Assembly (NCBI GenBank): GCA_964421565.1
Contig: CAYQXJ010000005.1
Span: forward strand, 1-64,000
Origin: CAYQXJ01 sp964421565
GTDB lineage: Bacteria > Planctomycetota > Brocadiia > SM23-32
Direction of reading: 5' to 3'
Length of the DNA stretch: 64,000 bases
Shown here: positions 1-9,174 of the stretch, piece by piece
Layout of the letters: each line of letters opens with the position of its first letter
How positions within the stretch are numbered: position 1 is the stretch's first letter
Position numbers and translations under genes: made by a program
Notes under the pieces: model-generated
Seen by the model: the letters and a program-made list of their open reading frames with translations, nothing else
Database searches by the model: none
What the model was told of the DNA's origin: nothing

Positions 1-17
1 CGGCCGTCTGCGAGGCG

Positions 18-1286
18 TCAGTGCCCATCTTCGACCTCCAGGCGGTAGATGCAGGCGATGCCGATGCTGAGCAGGACGAGCTGGGCGAGCAGCCCCAGCC
101 GATAGCCCCCCGCCGGTATCCCCCTTATTTCGAGGTCGGCCAGCAGGCCGAAGGCCACCGCCCCGACCATCGAGAGCTTGTGCCCCACGTTGTAAAGCCC
201 GAAGTACTTGCCCACCTGCCCGGCCGGCACAAGCTCGATCAGCAGCTTGCGCCCGGCCACCCAGATGTTCGCCAGGCCGAACCCGCCGAACGTGCAGAAG
301 ACGGCCATGAAAAGTGCGAAGCTGGTGGTCAGGGCGCTGACCACGAGCGCGACGGCAACGCAGGCCCCCGCGCAGAGCATGGTGCGGCGCGGGCCGAGCC
401 GGTCGGTCACCACGCCGCCGGCGAAGCCCAGCACCCCCGCCCCGAGGCTGAACGGTATCAGCCAGAGCATCGCCTGCTGCTTGTCGAGCCCGAACACGTG
501 TACCATGTAGGGCGTGGCAGCGACTATGCCCGTGTTCAGCGAGTCGACCAGGAAGAAGTTGCCCAGCAGGAACAACAGCACGTTGCGGTGGCGGGGCAGC
601 AGGCGGATCGTGGTCAGCACGCGGCTATACGCCAGCCGCCATAGCCGTTGCCCGGGGCGCAGGGGCTTGGTGGCGGGCCGTTCCGGAACGGCGAGAAAGA
701 GCGGCAATGCAAAGATCAGGAACAGCAGTCCCGCCAGGGCGAAGATCGGCCGCCGCGGGTGCTGCGGCCCCATGCGGCCGTACCATTCGAGGACCAGCCA
801 GCCGATCGGCAGCGCAAATGCCACACCCGCGTAGCCGAGCGCCACCCCCAGCCCGCTGATGCGGCCGAGCCGCCGACGCGGTCCGAGCATCGGCAACAGG
901 CTGTCGTAGAACGTTAGAGAGGAGTTGTAGCAGAAGTTCGCCACGCCGAACAGGGCCAGGATCAGCCACGCCGTGTCGGCGAACGCGATGGCGACGCATG
1001 CCGCGCAGGTTGCGAGCGTCAGGGCAAGCAGGTAGCGCCTGGCGCGCCCGGTGCGGTCCGCGACCTCGCCGGCCACCGGCAAGAAGAGCCCGCTCGCCAG
1101 CAGGCTGAGCCCGAGCGTGAGGAAGGTCCATCTCTCGACACCGGTGTACTCCTTTACGTGGAGCGCTATCGCGTAGGAGACGACGAGGGCGGAGTAGATG
1201 GTGTTGGCGAAGTCGTAGAGGGCCCAGGCGGTCGCGCGCCCGCGCTGGAAGCTCTCGGGCCCGACGTCGGCGGGGCAGGCGCTCAT
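18..1286 (-). CDS. UMF1-type MFS transporter
   Basis: A 422-residue polytopic membrane protein. The N-terminal stretch at about residues 18-40 reads ATAWALYDFANTIYSALVV, which matches the W-x-L-Y-D-x-A-N signature of the UMF1/Atg22-like branch of the major facilitator superfamily. About twelve hydrophobic segments follow, with a charged cytoplasmic loop near the middle (RPATKPLRPGQR). Members are proposed effluxers, in some cases of amino acids or small metabolites; the substrate here is unknown. It is divergent from the esterase operon at 1405. No Shine-Dalgarno sequence precedes the ATG, and a good promoter sits so close that the mRNA may be leaderless. Family call is secure; substrate is not. 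Confidence 0.85.
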   Translation of the reverse strand: MSACPADVGPESFQRGRATAWALYDFANTIYSALVVSYAIALHVKEYTGVERWTFLTLGLSLLASGLFLPVAGEVADRTGRARRYLLALTLATCAACVAIAFADTAWLILALFGVANFCYNSSLTFYDSLLPMLGPRRRLGRISGLGVALGYAGVAFALPIGWLVLEWYGRMGPQHPRRPIFALAGLLFLIFALPLFLAVPERPATKPLRPGQRLWRLAYSRVLTTIRLLPRHRNVLLFLLGNFFLVDSLNTGIVAATPYMVHVFGLDKQQAMLWLIPFSLGAGVLGFAGGVVTDRLGPRRTMLCAGACVAVALVVSALTTSFALFMAVFCTFGGFGLANIWVAGRKLLIELVPAGQVGKYFGLYNVGHKLSMVGAVAFGLLADLEIRGIPAGGYRLGLLAQLVLLSIGIACIYRLEVEDGH

Positions 1287-1293
1287 GCCGGGG

Positions 1294-1323
1294 ATTGTAG
1301 GCGCCGGGCGGCAAAGAGCGCAA
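1294..1323 (-). promoter_or_regulatory. sigma70-type promoter, possibly leaderless
   Basis: Read on the minus strand: TTGCGC (1323-1318), an 18-nt spacer, then TACAAT (1299-1294). The expected start of transcription is about 1287, right at the ATG of the MFS gene (1286), which lacks a Shine-Dalgarno sequence. Confidence 0.4.
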
Positions 1324-1340
1324 GTTGCCGCCCCGGGCGT

Positions 1341-1368
1341 TTGACCGCGATCATAGAACGGTTACAAC
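1341..1368 (+). promoter_or_regulatory. sigma70-type promoter for the esterase operon
   Basis: TTGACC (1341-1346), a 16-nt spacer, TACAAC (1363-1368). It lies 37 nt before the esterase start and points away from the MFS promoter, so the two operons are divergently transcribed. Confidence 0.4.
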
Positions 1369-1404
1369 ATACTGCCGGAGTGCTGAACACGTGGAGAAAA
1401 GCGA

Positions 1405-2259
1405 ATGACGGAGAGCATGGATGAGCAGCCCCTTGAGGGCGTGGAGCGACGAGGGGACGTGGTGTACGGCACGGGCGGGGGCCGCGAACTGCACGCGGAC
1501 CTGTACCTGCCGTCCGAGCCGGCCGAGGCACCGCGCCCGGCCGTCGTCTACGCGCACGGCGGCGGCTGGCACGCCGGCAGTCGAACCCAGTTCAGTCGCC
1601 ATGCCGCCCAGATGGCGCGCCATGGCTTCGTCGGCCTGTGCATCGAATACCGCTTTGCGCAAGAGGCTCGCTGGCCCGGACCCCTGGAGGACACCAACTG
1701 CGCCGTGCGCTACCTGCGCGCCATGAACGACGAGCTGAACGTCGACCCCGAGCGCATCGGCATCGCGGGAGGCTCCGCCGGGGGGCAACTGTCCCTCATG
1801 GTCGCCGTCACCGGCGGGAATGCCTGCCTGGCGGGCACCGGCGGCCACGGCGACTTCAGCAGCGACGTGCAGGCCGCCGTCGGCTTCAACCCGGTGCTCG
1901 ACATGCGCGATAGGGGCGACAACCCGAACGTGCAGGCCCTCTTCGGCGGGCCGCCGGCCGAGGTGGGGCCCGAACTCTACGAGGCCGCAAGCCCCATCTG
2001 CCACGTCAACGAGCGCGTGCCGCCGGTGCTGCTCCTTCACGGAACGGCCGACAGCACCGTGCCCTACGAGCAGAGCGTGCTCTTCTGCCGCGCCGTCGCC
2101 GAAGTGCAGGGCCACTGCGAGTTGTTTACCGCCGACGGCGCCGGCCACGGGTTCTTCAACTCCGAGCCCTGGTTCGAGCCGACGCTCAAGCGCATGGTGC
2201 GTTTCTTTATGGCCCACCTGAAACGACCCCAGCCGACCTCCAGGGGCCCGCACGGTTGA
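1405..2259 (+). CDS. alpha/beta-hydrolase esterase (HSL/BD-FAE-like)
   Basis: A 284-residue serine hydrolase of the acetyl-esterase/hormone-sensitive-lipase type. The oxyanion motif HGGGW is at residues 51-55, the nucleophile elbow GGSAGG at 122-127 (Ser124), the acid in LHGTAD (Asp216) and the base in GAGHGF (His248), so the triad is intact. No signal peptide is visible, suggesting a cytoplasmic enzyme. GGAG lies 8 nt before the ATG. It is the first gene of an apparent operon with the rhamnosidase-like and URO-D-like genes, which points to removal of acyl groups from saccharides; that role is inferred from context. Confidence 0.85.
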   Translation: MTESMDEQPLEGVERRGDVVYGTGGGRELHADLYLPSEPAEAPRPAVVYAHGGGWHAGSRTQFSRHAAQMARHGFVGLCIEYRFAQEARWPGPLEDTNCAVRYLRAMNDELNVDPERIGIAGGSAGGQLSLMVAVTGGNACLAGTGGHGDFSSDVQAAVGFNPVLDMRDRGDNPNVQALFGGPPAEVGPELYEAASPICHVNERVPPVLLLHGTADSTVPYEQSVLFCRAVAEVQGHCELFTADGAGHGFFNSEPWFEPTLKRMVRFFMAHLKRPQPTSRGPHG

Positions 2260-2327
2260 CACCGAAAGGCAGGGCATCCGGATGGCTCGCACACCGGCGA
2301 ACCCCGGCTGCCATAGAGGTGAGTAAC

Positions 2328-4721
2328 ATGGACCAACAAGAACCGCATCTTACCGCCCCATGGGTCTGGTTCGACGCCGGGCGGCAGGAGAACATCTTCG
2401 CCCGCGCTCGGCGTTCCTTCCAGCTTCAGAGAGTTCCGCCCTCTGCTCAACTGCGCATCACCTGCTCCGGGCTGTACAGACTCTGGATCAACGGCACGTA
2501 CGCCGGCCGCGGGCCCGTGCGCTCTATACCGCACAAGAAGCGCTACGACGTGCTGGACGTCAGCGCTCTGCTGCGAACGGGTAGCAACGCGCTCGCCGTG
2601 CAGGTCATCCACTTCCGCTACCGCACCGCTCTCTGCCACGGGGGGCCGGGCGGGCTGTGGTGCCAGCTCGACAGCGAGGGCCTGCACGTGGAGACGGACG
2701 AGCAGTGGCGCTTCGCCCTCGATTCCTGCTACAACCCGAACACGAACCGGCGCAACGGCAACTACGGCATCGTCGAAGAGTACGACGCCCGGCGCGAAGA
2801 GCCATGGCGGGAGGTCGACTTCGACGACTCGTCCTGGGGGCCGGGGCAGATCATCCGCGACGGCCGCTCGGGGGTCCTCGGCCCGCGCGTGAGCCCGTGG
2901 ACGGACCTCGTGCCCCGGGGCGTGCCTCAATGCGCGGAGGACGATGTGCTGCCCTCGCGTATCGCGCGGGTGGCAGAGGTGCCGGCCCTTGAGAGCAACG
3001 GCGAGGAACTGGCCTGGTTCTTGATGCAACAGGTGCCGGGCGAGCCTCAGCACACGGCTGTGCAGAACGTGCAGAGCCTGACCGGCGCCTGTGACGGCCC
3101 GGCGGTCATTCGCCAGCCTTCGCCCCTCGATCGAGACGAGCCCCACCAGTACTGCGCGACAATCATCCTGGACCTCGGGCGTGAACTCTCCGGCTTCGGC
3201 TGGATCGACGTGGAAGGCAACGAGGGCGCGATCGTGGACATCGTCTTCGGCGAGTGCATCGAAGGCGGTCGCGTGCCACCCGTGCGCCAGGGCGTCCAAT
3301 ACGGCGACCGCTACATCCTGCGGCAGGGCCGACAGCGCCACGAGGTGTACGACTGGAAGGGCTTCCGCTACATGCAGCTCATCTTCCGAGAGCTTACCGA
3401 ACCGCTGAAGCTGCACGCCGCTGGCGCCAACTACTATCGTCACCCGATGCAGCCGGCGGGCGCCTTCGAGTGCAGCGACGAACGCATGGCGCGCATATGG
3501 CAGGTCGGCGCCTACACCCAGCAGCTTTGCACGGTGGATGCACTGATGGACACCCCGTGGCGCGAGCAGCAGCAGTGGCTCGGCGACGGGCGCGTGCAGT
3601 TGCTCGTCCTGCAGAATGCGTTCGGCGAACGGGCCATAGCCCGCAAGTTCGTGGAGCAGTTCGCCGAGGCGCAGGACGCGGACGGCATGATCCCGTGTGT
3701 TTCCGGTCGCCCCGGCTACTACATCGTGGACTACGCCCTCTGGTGGGTGCAGGCCGTCCTGGACGTGGTGCGCTTCGACAGAGACGCCGAGTTCGCCGCG
3801 CGCTTCTGCCCCAACGTGGCGCGCCTTCTCGACTGGTTCGAGCCGTTCGAAAACGAGGACGGGCTGCTGCAGAACGTACCCGGCTGGATATTCATCGACT
3901 GGGCGAACATCGGCAAGGAAGGCATCTGCGCCCCGCTCAATGCGACCTACTACATCGCCCTCGCTGCCGCAGCCGAACTCGCCCACCTCGGGGGGTTCGA
4001 GCGCTGGGCGGAGGACTGCCGCCGCCGCGCCGAACGCGTCGCGAACGCCTTCCACGAGGAGTTTTGGCACGATGCGCGGCGCCTCTACGTGGACAACGTG
4101 GTGGCGGGCGAGCCGACAGCGATGTTTAGCCAGCACACCCAGGCCATCGCCGTCGTGGCCGGCCTCGCCCGGGGCGAACTCGGCGACTTGATGCGCCGCG
4201 CCGTCGAGGACGACAACCTGGTGCGCACGGAGCCGTACTTCAGCTTCTACCTTCTGGAGGCGCTTGGCCGGGTGGGCCTGGCCGCAAAGGGGGCCGAGTT
4301 CGTCCGCGAGCGCTGGGGGGCGATGCTCGAGGCGGGGGCCACTTCATTCTTCGAGGAGTGGCAGACGAGCGGCACCTTCCGTCAAGGGCGCTGGGTGGCG
4401 CGCCCCCGCAGCCACTGCCATGCATGGTCCGCCGCGCCGACGGCCTGGCTGAGTCGCTACGTCCTCGGCGTGCGGGCCGACACTGTCGGCGGGCCCGTCT
4501 GCATCGAACCCCAGCCCTGCGGCCTGGCGTGGGCTCGTGGAACGGTGCCCACGCGCCTCGGGCCTGTCGGAGTTGATTGGCGCGTCGAGGGCGAGCAACT
4601 GCGCGTGGACGTGACGGCTGCACGGGGGACCGGGCTGGACTGCCGCGAACCGGCAGGTTTCGAGCAGAAAACGGCTTTCACAATCAACAAGCAGGGCGAC
4701 GACGAGCATGGAACTGGATAG
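2328..4721 (+). CDS. alpha-L-rhamnosidase-like (GH78-type) six-hairpin glycosidase
   Basis: A 797-residue protein. The N-terminal part has the beta-sandwich typical of bacterial rhamnosidases, including the segment RLWINGTYAGRGP. The centre is an alpha/alpha-barrel with DTPWREQQQWLGDG, matching the GH78 pattern in which an R-E/D-x-x-W-x-G-D run lines the active site. A beta-sheet domain closes the C-terminus. The ATG at 2328 is chosen because GAGGTG precedes it; an upstream in-frame ATG at 2256 overlaps the esterase stop and has no comparable site. No signal peptide is seen. It overlaps the next gene by 14 nt. Substrate specificity for L-rhamnose is not proven. Confidence 0.8.
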   Translation: MDQQEPHLTAPWVWFDAGRQENIFARARRSFQLQRVPPSAQLRITCSGLYRLWINGTYAGRGPVRSIPHKKRYDVLDVSALLRTGSNALAVQVIHFRYRTALCHGGPGGLWCQLDSEGLHVETDEQWRFALDSCYNPNTNRRNGNYGIVEEYDARREEPWREVDFDDSSWGPGQIIRDGRSGVLGPRVSPWTDLVPRGVPQCAEDDVLPSRIARVAEVPALESNGEELAWFLMQQVPGEPQHTAVQNVQSLTGACDGPAVIRQPSPLDRDEPHQYCATIILDLGRELSGFGWIDVEGNEGAIVDIVFGECIEGGRVPPVRQGVQYGDRYILRQGRQRHEVYDWKGFRYMQLIFRELTEPLKLHAAGANYYRHPMQPAGAFECSDERMARIWQVGAYTQQLCTVDALMDTPWREQQQWLGDGRVQLLVLQNAFGERAIARKFVEQFAEAQDADGMIPCVSGRPGYYIVDYALWWVQAVLDVVRFDRDAEFAARFCPNVARLLDWFEPFENEDGLLQNVPGWIFIDWANIGKEGICAPLNATYYIALAAAAELAHLGGFERWAEDCRRRAERVANAFHEEFWHDARRLYVDNVVAGEPTAMFSQHTQAIAVVAGLARGELGDLMRRAVEDDNLVRTEPYFSFYLLEALGRVGLAAKGAEFVRERWGAMLEAGATSFFEEWQTSGTFRQGRWVARPRSHCHAWSAAPTAWLSRYVLGVRADTVGGPVCIEPQPCGLAWARGTVPTRLGPVGVDWRVEGEQLRVDVTAARGTGLDCREPAGFEQKTAFTINKQGDDEHGTG

Positions 4722-5757
4722 AAAGACAGAGCTGCACGAGGCGTTCTGGCGTCGCGAGGCCCCTCGGCCACTGTTGGGTTTCTTCCTGGAGCGCGACGAC
4801 CAGGCGCCGCCCGTCCGACACGGCTTGCCGGCGATCGACTACGACACCCCGGTCGACGACGTCGTGCGCAAGTACCGGGCCGTCGCGCAGCGGGCCACCA
4901 GCGAACCGGGCGACCGGATTCCTGCGGTCCGCGTCAACTACGGCACCGCCCTGCTGCCGGCCCTCGCGGGCGCCGGTTACCGGCACGATGGCCACACCGC
5001 CTGGGCCATCCCGGTGGGCAAGAGCGCAGCCGACATAGAGGTGCCCGAGCTGAACGCCGACGCCCCCATCTGGCAGAGCTACCAGCGCAAACTGCGGGCC
5101 CTGGTGGAGGCGGAGCTCCCCGCTGTGATGGTGACCTTCGGATGTATGAGCGGGCCGATGGAAATGCTGCTGGGGTTGCTCGGACCGGAGCAGCTCTTCC
5201 TTGATGTGCATGACTGTCCGCACGCCGTCGTCGAGCGCTCGCGCGAGTGCGTCCGGCTCTGGCAGCAGGCGTTCGAGCTCAACTACGCCACCCTCGGACG
5301 GCCAGCCGGCACGGTCGGCTTCGGGGTCTACGTGCCCGGCAGGAGCTGCCTGTGGGCGGAGGACGCATTGGCCCTGGCCGGGCCGAACCACTTCGACCGG
5401 TTCTTCCGCGAAGGCATCCGCCGGATCGCTTCACACCTGGACACCAGCTTTCTGCACACCCACAGCGCGGGCATCGCCAGCTATCCGCGTCTGCGCACCG
5501 TCCGGGAACTGTGCGGGGTCGAGATCTCTAACGATCCCAACGGCCCCCCCCTGGAACGCATCGTAGAGGAGGGGGCCGCCTTCCAGCAGGCCGGCAAGAG
5601 TGTGATGTTCAGCAACTGGAAGAAGCCGCTGACGGAGGAGCAGGTGGATTACCTGCTGAAGAGCGTCGACCCCGCGTGCACGGTGCTCACGCTCACCGTG
5701 GAGGATCGCACGGAAGCAGAGCGCTACATGCGGCGCGTTGCGGAACGGTTTGCGTGA
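4708..5757 (+). CDS. uroporphyrinogen decarboxylase-like (URO-D/MtaA fold) protein
   Basis: A 349-residue protein that I place in the URO-D superfamily from its overall pattern: an N-terminal TIM-barrel opening, a central segment VMVTFGCMSGPMEMLLGLLG, the HTHSAGIASYP stretch, and a C-terminal series of strands ending in VLTLTVEDRTEAERYMRRVA. Catabolic clusters of this kind often carry URO-D-like proteins unrelated to haem synthesis; known relatives are corrinoid-dependent methyltransferases, but no corrinoid protein is encoded nearby. The ATG overlaps the rhamnosidase stop by 14 nt, indicating translational coupling. The reaction is unknown. Confidence 0.6.
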   Translation: MELDRKTELHEAFWRREAPRPLLGFFLERDDQAPPVRHGLPAIDYDTPVDDVVRKYRAVAQRATSEPGDRIPAVRVNYGTALLPALAGAGYRHDGHTAWAIPVGKSAADIEVPELNADAPIWQSYQRKLRALVEAELPAVMVTFGCMSGPMEMLLGLLGPEQLFLDVHDCPHAVVERSRECVRLWQQAFELNYATLGRPAGTVGFGVYVPGRSCLWAEDALALAGPNHFDRFFREGIRRIASHLDTSFLHTHSAGIASYPRLRTVRELCGVEISNDPNGPPLERIVEEGAAFQQAGKSVMFSNWKKPLTEEQVDYLLKSVDPACTVLTLTVEDRTEAERYMRRVAERFA

Positions 5758-5766
5758 ACGAACCCT

Positions 5767-5795
5767 TTGACAGCGGGGCGCCGCCTGCCTATAGT
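5767..5795 (+). promoter_or_regulatory. strong sigma70-type promoter
   Basis: Perfect TTGACA (5767-5772), a 17-nt spacer, TATAGT (5790-5795). The predicted start of transcription is about 5802, giving a leader of roughly 57 nt before the DUF6785 gene. Confidence 0.65.
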
Positions 5796-5858
5796 GTCCC
5801 CTCCCCGAGGGAATTGCGCAGGGCCTTCGTGCGCCCTTAAACAGGACGGGCTGCTCAC

Positions 5859-7802
5859 ATGAGTTGGCGTGCGTTCTTCATCGGCCTGGTGGCGGTCGTG
5901 CTGATCTCGGCGATCACGCCGTACAACGACTGGCACCTGGGCAACACCTACATCACCGGCAGCCACTTCACTCCGGGGCCCTTCTTCCTGCTGCTGTTCC
6001 TGACGCTCGGGGTGAACCTGGCGCTCAAGCTGATCAGGCGGGCATGGGCGCTGCGCAGGGCGGAACTGATGCTGGTCTGGTGCATGATGATCGTTGCTTC
6101 CGCCGTGCCCTCCAGCGGGTTGCAGCGGTTCTGGTTCTCGATGCAGGCCGCCCCGGCCTACTACGCGGACGCCAGCGACCTGCCCGATCAGCAACGCCTG
6201 CTGAACGCCGTGCCGGAGTCGCTGGTGCTGAGTAAGGATGCGCGCTCTGTGCCGGTGCGCAGGTTCTTCGAGGGGCGCCCGTTGGGAGAGCCGGTCAAGA
6301 TCTACTGGGGACGCTGGGCCCGCTCGATCTCCTGCTGGCTCGTGTTCATCTTCCTGTTCTACCTGGCGACCTTCTTCCTGGGCGGGATGCTGCGCCGACA
6401 ATGGGTGGACGTGGAGCGGCTGATCTTTCCGCTCGCGCGCGTGCCCCTCGATGTGACCGAGGGCGCGGGCGGCGACGACCTGTTGCCGGAACTGTTCAGG
6501 CGCGGCGCGTTCAACGTGGGGCTGGCCCTGACCCTTGTTTTCGCGCTGCTGCGCATGGCGCCGGCGCTCGACGGCAGCGGCACGGGCTGGCAGCCCGTCT
6601 TCCCGGTGCAATCCCTGCTGTGGGACACGCCGCTCGCCCAGAGCGTCTTCGGCAGTGCCTACATCTACCCGATAGCGATCGGCATCGCCTTCCTGGTGCC
6701 GGCCGACGTGGCGCTCAGCATCTGGCTGTTCTTCTTCTTCACGCGAGCCGAGCTCCAGGTCTCGCACTGGATGGGCGTGCCGATCCAGGGGGGAACCTAC
6801 GGCGACTGGATGCGCTGGCAGCAGGCCGGCGCGTTCATCGTCTTCACGCTCATGATGCTCTGGGCCGCCCGGCGCCACCTGTTACGTGTGGCGTGCAAGG
6901 CGTTGCGACTGGCGCCAGAGGTGGACGATTCGGATGAGCCGATCAGCTTCACGGTCAGCTTCTGGGGGCTGCTGCTGAGCATCGGCGGCATGGTGGCCTG
7001 GTTCGCCGTCTACGGCATGAATGTGCTCTCGGCGATCGCCCTGATCGGGCTGATCTTCTGCATCGCCCTGGTGCATGCCCGGCTGGTGGCGCAGGGGGGC
7101 ATCTTCTTCACGCAACAGAACTGGTTCGCGCCGCAGGTGCTGCACAGCATCAGTGGCGGGCATGCGTTCAGCGGGTCGGCCGCTGTGGTGGCGATGCTCC
7201 AGAACGCAATACTGGTGCAGGACGCCCGCGAGATACTGAGCGCGCACGCCATGAACGCCCTGCGCATTACATCAGTGTTCAAGAAGCACAAGCGCTGGTT
7301 CCTGCCCGCCATGCTGGCTGTGCTGGTCGTCGCCGTGGCGGTGTCCTCCTACTACACGATGCGCGTCTACTACGACATCGGCGGTCTGAACAGCAGGAAC
7401 GGCTACGGCATGGTGAGCCTGCCGAAGCAGACCTTCAAGGTGGCCGGCAGTATGGTGGTGAACCCCGTGCGGGCGGCGGATCCGCACTTCGGCCCCTTCG
7501 CCGTCGGCGGCGTGATCATGTTCGTGGTGACGGCCATGCGCGCGCACTTCTACTGGTGGCCCGTGCACTCGCTGGGCTTCCTGATCGGCAGCACGTGGCC
7601 GGCGCACAACCTGTGGTTCTCGTTCCTGCTCGCCTGGATGATCAAGATGGGCGTCATGAAGTTCGGCGGCGGGGCCATGCTGCGCCAGGCGAGGCAGTTC
7701 TTCCTCGGCGTCATCGTGGCGGAGGCATTTGCGATCGGCGTCTCCACGTTGCTGGGCCTGTTCGCCGGATTGAGCGTGGGCAACATCTTCATGCCCGTCT
7801 GA
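5859..7802 (+). CDS. DUF6785-family polytopic membrane protein
   Basis: A 647-residue inner-membrane protein with about twelve or more hydrophobic segments, beginning with FIGLVAVVLISAITPYNDW and ending in LLGLFAGLSVGNIFMP. The conserved features I recognise (NDWHLGNTYI, SSGLQRFWFSMQ, the WVDVERLIFPLARVPLD stretch) are those of the DUF6785/DUF6784 proteins, common in Planctomycetes-like and Armatimonadetes-like genomes and resembling oligopeptide transporter (OPT) proteins. Function is not established; a transporter is the likeliest role. It starts a second transcription unit from its own consensus promoter and is followed after 37 nt by a ligase gene. Confidence 0.75.
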   Translation: MSWRAFFIGLVAVVLISAITPYNDWHLGNTYITGSHFTPGPFFLLLFLTLGVNLALKLIRRAWALRRAELMLVWCMMIVASAVPSSGLQRFWFSMQAAPAYYADASDLPDQQRLLNAVPESLVLSKDARSVPVRRFFEGRPLGEPVKIYWGRWARSISCWLVFIFLFYLATFFLGGMLRRQWVDVERLIFPLARVPLDVTEGAGGDDLLPELFRRGAFNVGLALTLVFALLRMAPALDGSGTGWQPVFPVQSLLWDTPLAQSVFGSAYIYPIAIGIAFLVPADVALSIWLFFFFTRAELQVSHWMGVPIQGGTYGDWMRWQQAGAFIVFTLMMLWAARRHLLRVACKALRLAPEVDDSDEPISFTVSFWGLLLSIGGMVAWFAVYGMNVLSAIALIGLIFCIALVHARLVAQGGIFFTQQNWFAPQVLHSISGGHAFSGSAAVVAMLQNAILVQDAREILSAHAMNALRITSVFKKHKRWFLPAMLAVLVVAVAVSSYYTMRVYYDIGGLNSRNGYGMVSLPKQTFKVAGSMVVNPVRAADPHFGPFAVGGVIMFVVTAMRAHFYWWPVHSLGFLIGSTWPAHNLWFSFLLAWMIKMGVMKFGGGAMLRQARQFFLGVIVAEAFAIGVSTLLGLFAGLSVGNIFMPV

Positions 7803-7839
7803 GCCCCGCCGGGCGAAAGGGCCGAAGCAGGAGGATCAG

Positions 7840-9174
7840 TTGCGCGGCGGCACGCACCAGCTTTACCCCTACCAGGCACTGCTCAGAGGTGTCGAAGCGG
7901 ACAGGGCTGGCGTGCATGCCGCGCGCATGCAGAGCCTGCGCCGCAGCGTTCGCCACGCGGCCGAGAACGTGCCATACTACGCCCGGTTGTTCGCCGAGGC
8001 CGGCGTCGATGCCCGGCGCGTGCGCCGACCGTGCGACCTGGCGCGACTGCCCGTCACCACCAAGGACGACCTGCGCCAGGCGGCCGCTGAGGACCTGCTC
8101 GCAGCCGATGCCCACCGCACGAGGCTGGTGCCGACGAGCACCAGCGGTTCCTCCGGCGTGCCCTTCACGGTCTGGCGCACCGTGTGGGAGCACCGCGCGC
8201 AGTTGGCCTTCGGCATGCGCACCTTCGGCGGCTACGGGGCCCGGCTCGGCGACCGCACCGCCTCGGTGGAGTTCATCCAGCGCGACCACGCTCAGAAACA
8301 GAGTCGCGCCGGCTGGCTCGCCGCCCGGCTGGGCATCAACAACCGATTGCGTGTGCACTGCTGTCTGCCCCCGGCCGAGATTCTGCGGCGGGTCACGCAG
8401 CACCGGCCACGGGTGCTCGGCGGCTACCCGACCGTCCTTGCCGCGGTGGCGGACCTGATCGGCGAGGGGGGCTGGCCCGGCCCGCCGCTGCGCTTCGTCG
8501 TCAGCGGCGCCGAGATGCTCTCCGGCGCCGTACGCCGCAAGCTGGTGCGCGCCTTCGGGGCTCCGGCCCACAACATCTACGGCAGCGTTGAGTTCGGGCT
8601 GCTCGCGTGGGAATGCCCGCAGAGCGGCCAGATGCACGTCTGCGACGACAATGTAGTGCTGGAAGTGCTCAGCAACGGCCGGCCGGCGCAGCCGGGCGAA
8701 ACCGGGCAGGTCGTCGCCACCGCACTGCACAATTACACGATGCCATTCATCCGCTTCGCCCTCGGCGACCTGGCCGTGCAGGGCGAGCGGCGGTGCCCCT
8801 GCGGAGCGCCCTTCTCCACCATACGCGGCATCCAGGGGCGGACCCTGGACATGTTCGAGTTGCCCGGCGGGCGCGCCCTTCACCCCTACGCACTGGCGGG
8901 CCACGCGTTGGACACCTGCCCCTGGGTGCGCCGCTGGCAGCTCGTGCAGGAGCGCCGCGACCGCATCGTCCTGCAGGTGGCTGCGGCGGGCCCTCCGCCC
9001 GCGGAGGATATCCGCAGGATCCAGAATGAGGCGAACGAGCACCTCAGCGCGGACGTGACCTTCGAGCTCCAGCTCTTAGAGAGCATTCCGCTCGGCCCGG
9101 GCGGCAAACTGCACCACGCGCGTTCGCTCACCTCCCTTCAGCAGAGCGGGAAGGCAGCGCATGGGAGTGGCTGA
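7840..9174 (+). CDS. AMP-forming ligase, PaaK/coenzyme F390 synthetase-like
   Basis: A 444-residue adenylate-forming enzyme. The nucleotide-binding loop TSTSGSSGVP spans residues 99-108; further marks are NIYGSVEFGLLAWECP and IRFALGDLAVQG. A pair of cysteines (CPCG) in the C-terminal half recalls the CSCGR motif of phenylacetate-CoA ligases. The start is TTG at 7840, set by a GCAGGAGGA Shine-Dalgarno sequence 5 nt upstream; the first in-frame ATG would remove 29 conserved-looking residues. PaaK-like proteins of this divergent type often occur in polysaccharide gene sets, where they may activate an acyl group. It overlaps the formyltransferase gene by 14 nt, so the two probably act together. 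Confidence 0.75.
   Translation: MRGGTHQLYPYQALLRGVEADRAGVHAARMQSLRRSVRHAAENVPYYARLFAEAGVDARRVRRPCDLARLPVTTKDDLRQAAAEDLLAADAHRTRLVPTSTSGSSGVPFTVWRTVWEHRAQLAFGMRTFGGYGARLGDRTASVEFIQRDHAQKQSRAGWLAARLGINNRLRVHCCLPPAEILRRVTQHRPRVLGGYPTVLAAVADLIGEGGWPGPPLRFVVSGAEMLSGAVRRKLVRAFGAPAHNIYGSVEFGLLAWECPQSGQMHVCDDNVVLEVLSNGRPAQPGETGQVVATALHNYTMPFIRFALGDLAVQGERRCPCGAPFSTIRGIQGRTLDMFELPGGRALHPYALAGHALDTCPWVRRWQLVQERRDRIVLQVAAAGPPPAEDIRRIQNEANEHLSADVTFELQLLESIPLGPGGKLHHARSLTSLQQSGKAAHGSG

Noticed and set aside
2064..4136. A 690-codon open frame on the minus strand
   Set aside because: Antisense to the esterase and the rhamnosidase-like gene, which carry recognisable motifs. Composition is the usual His/Arg/Val-rich shadow.
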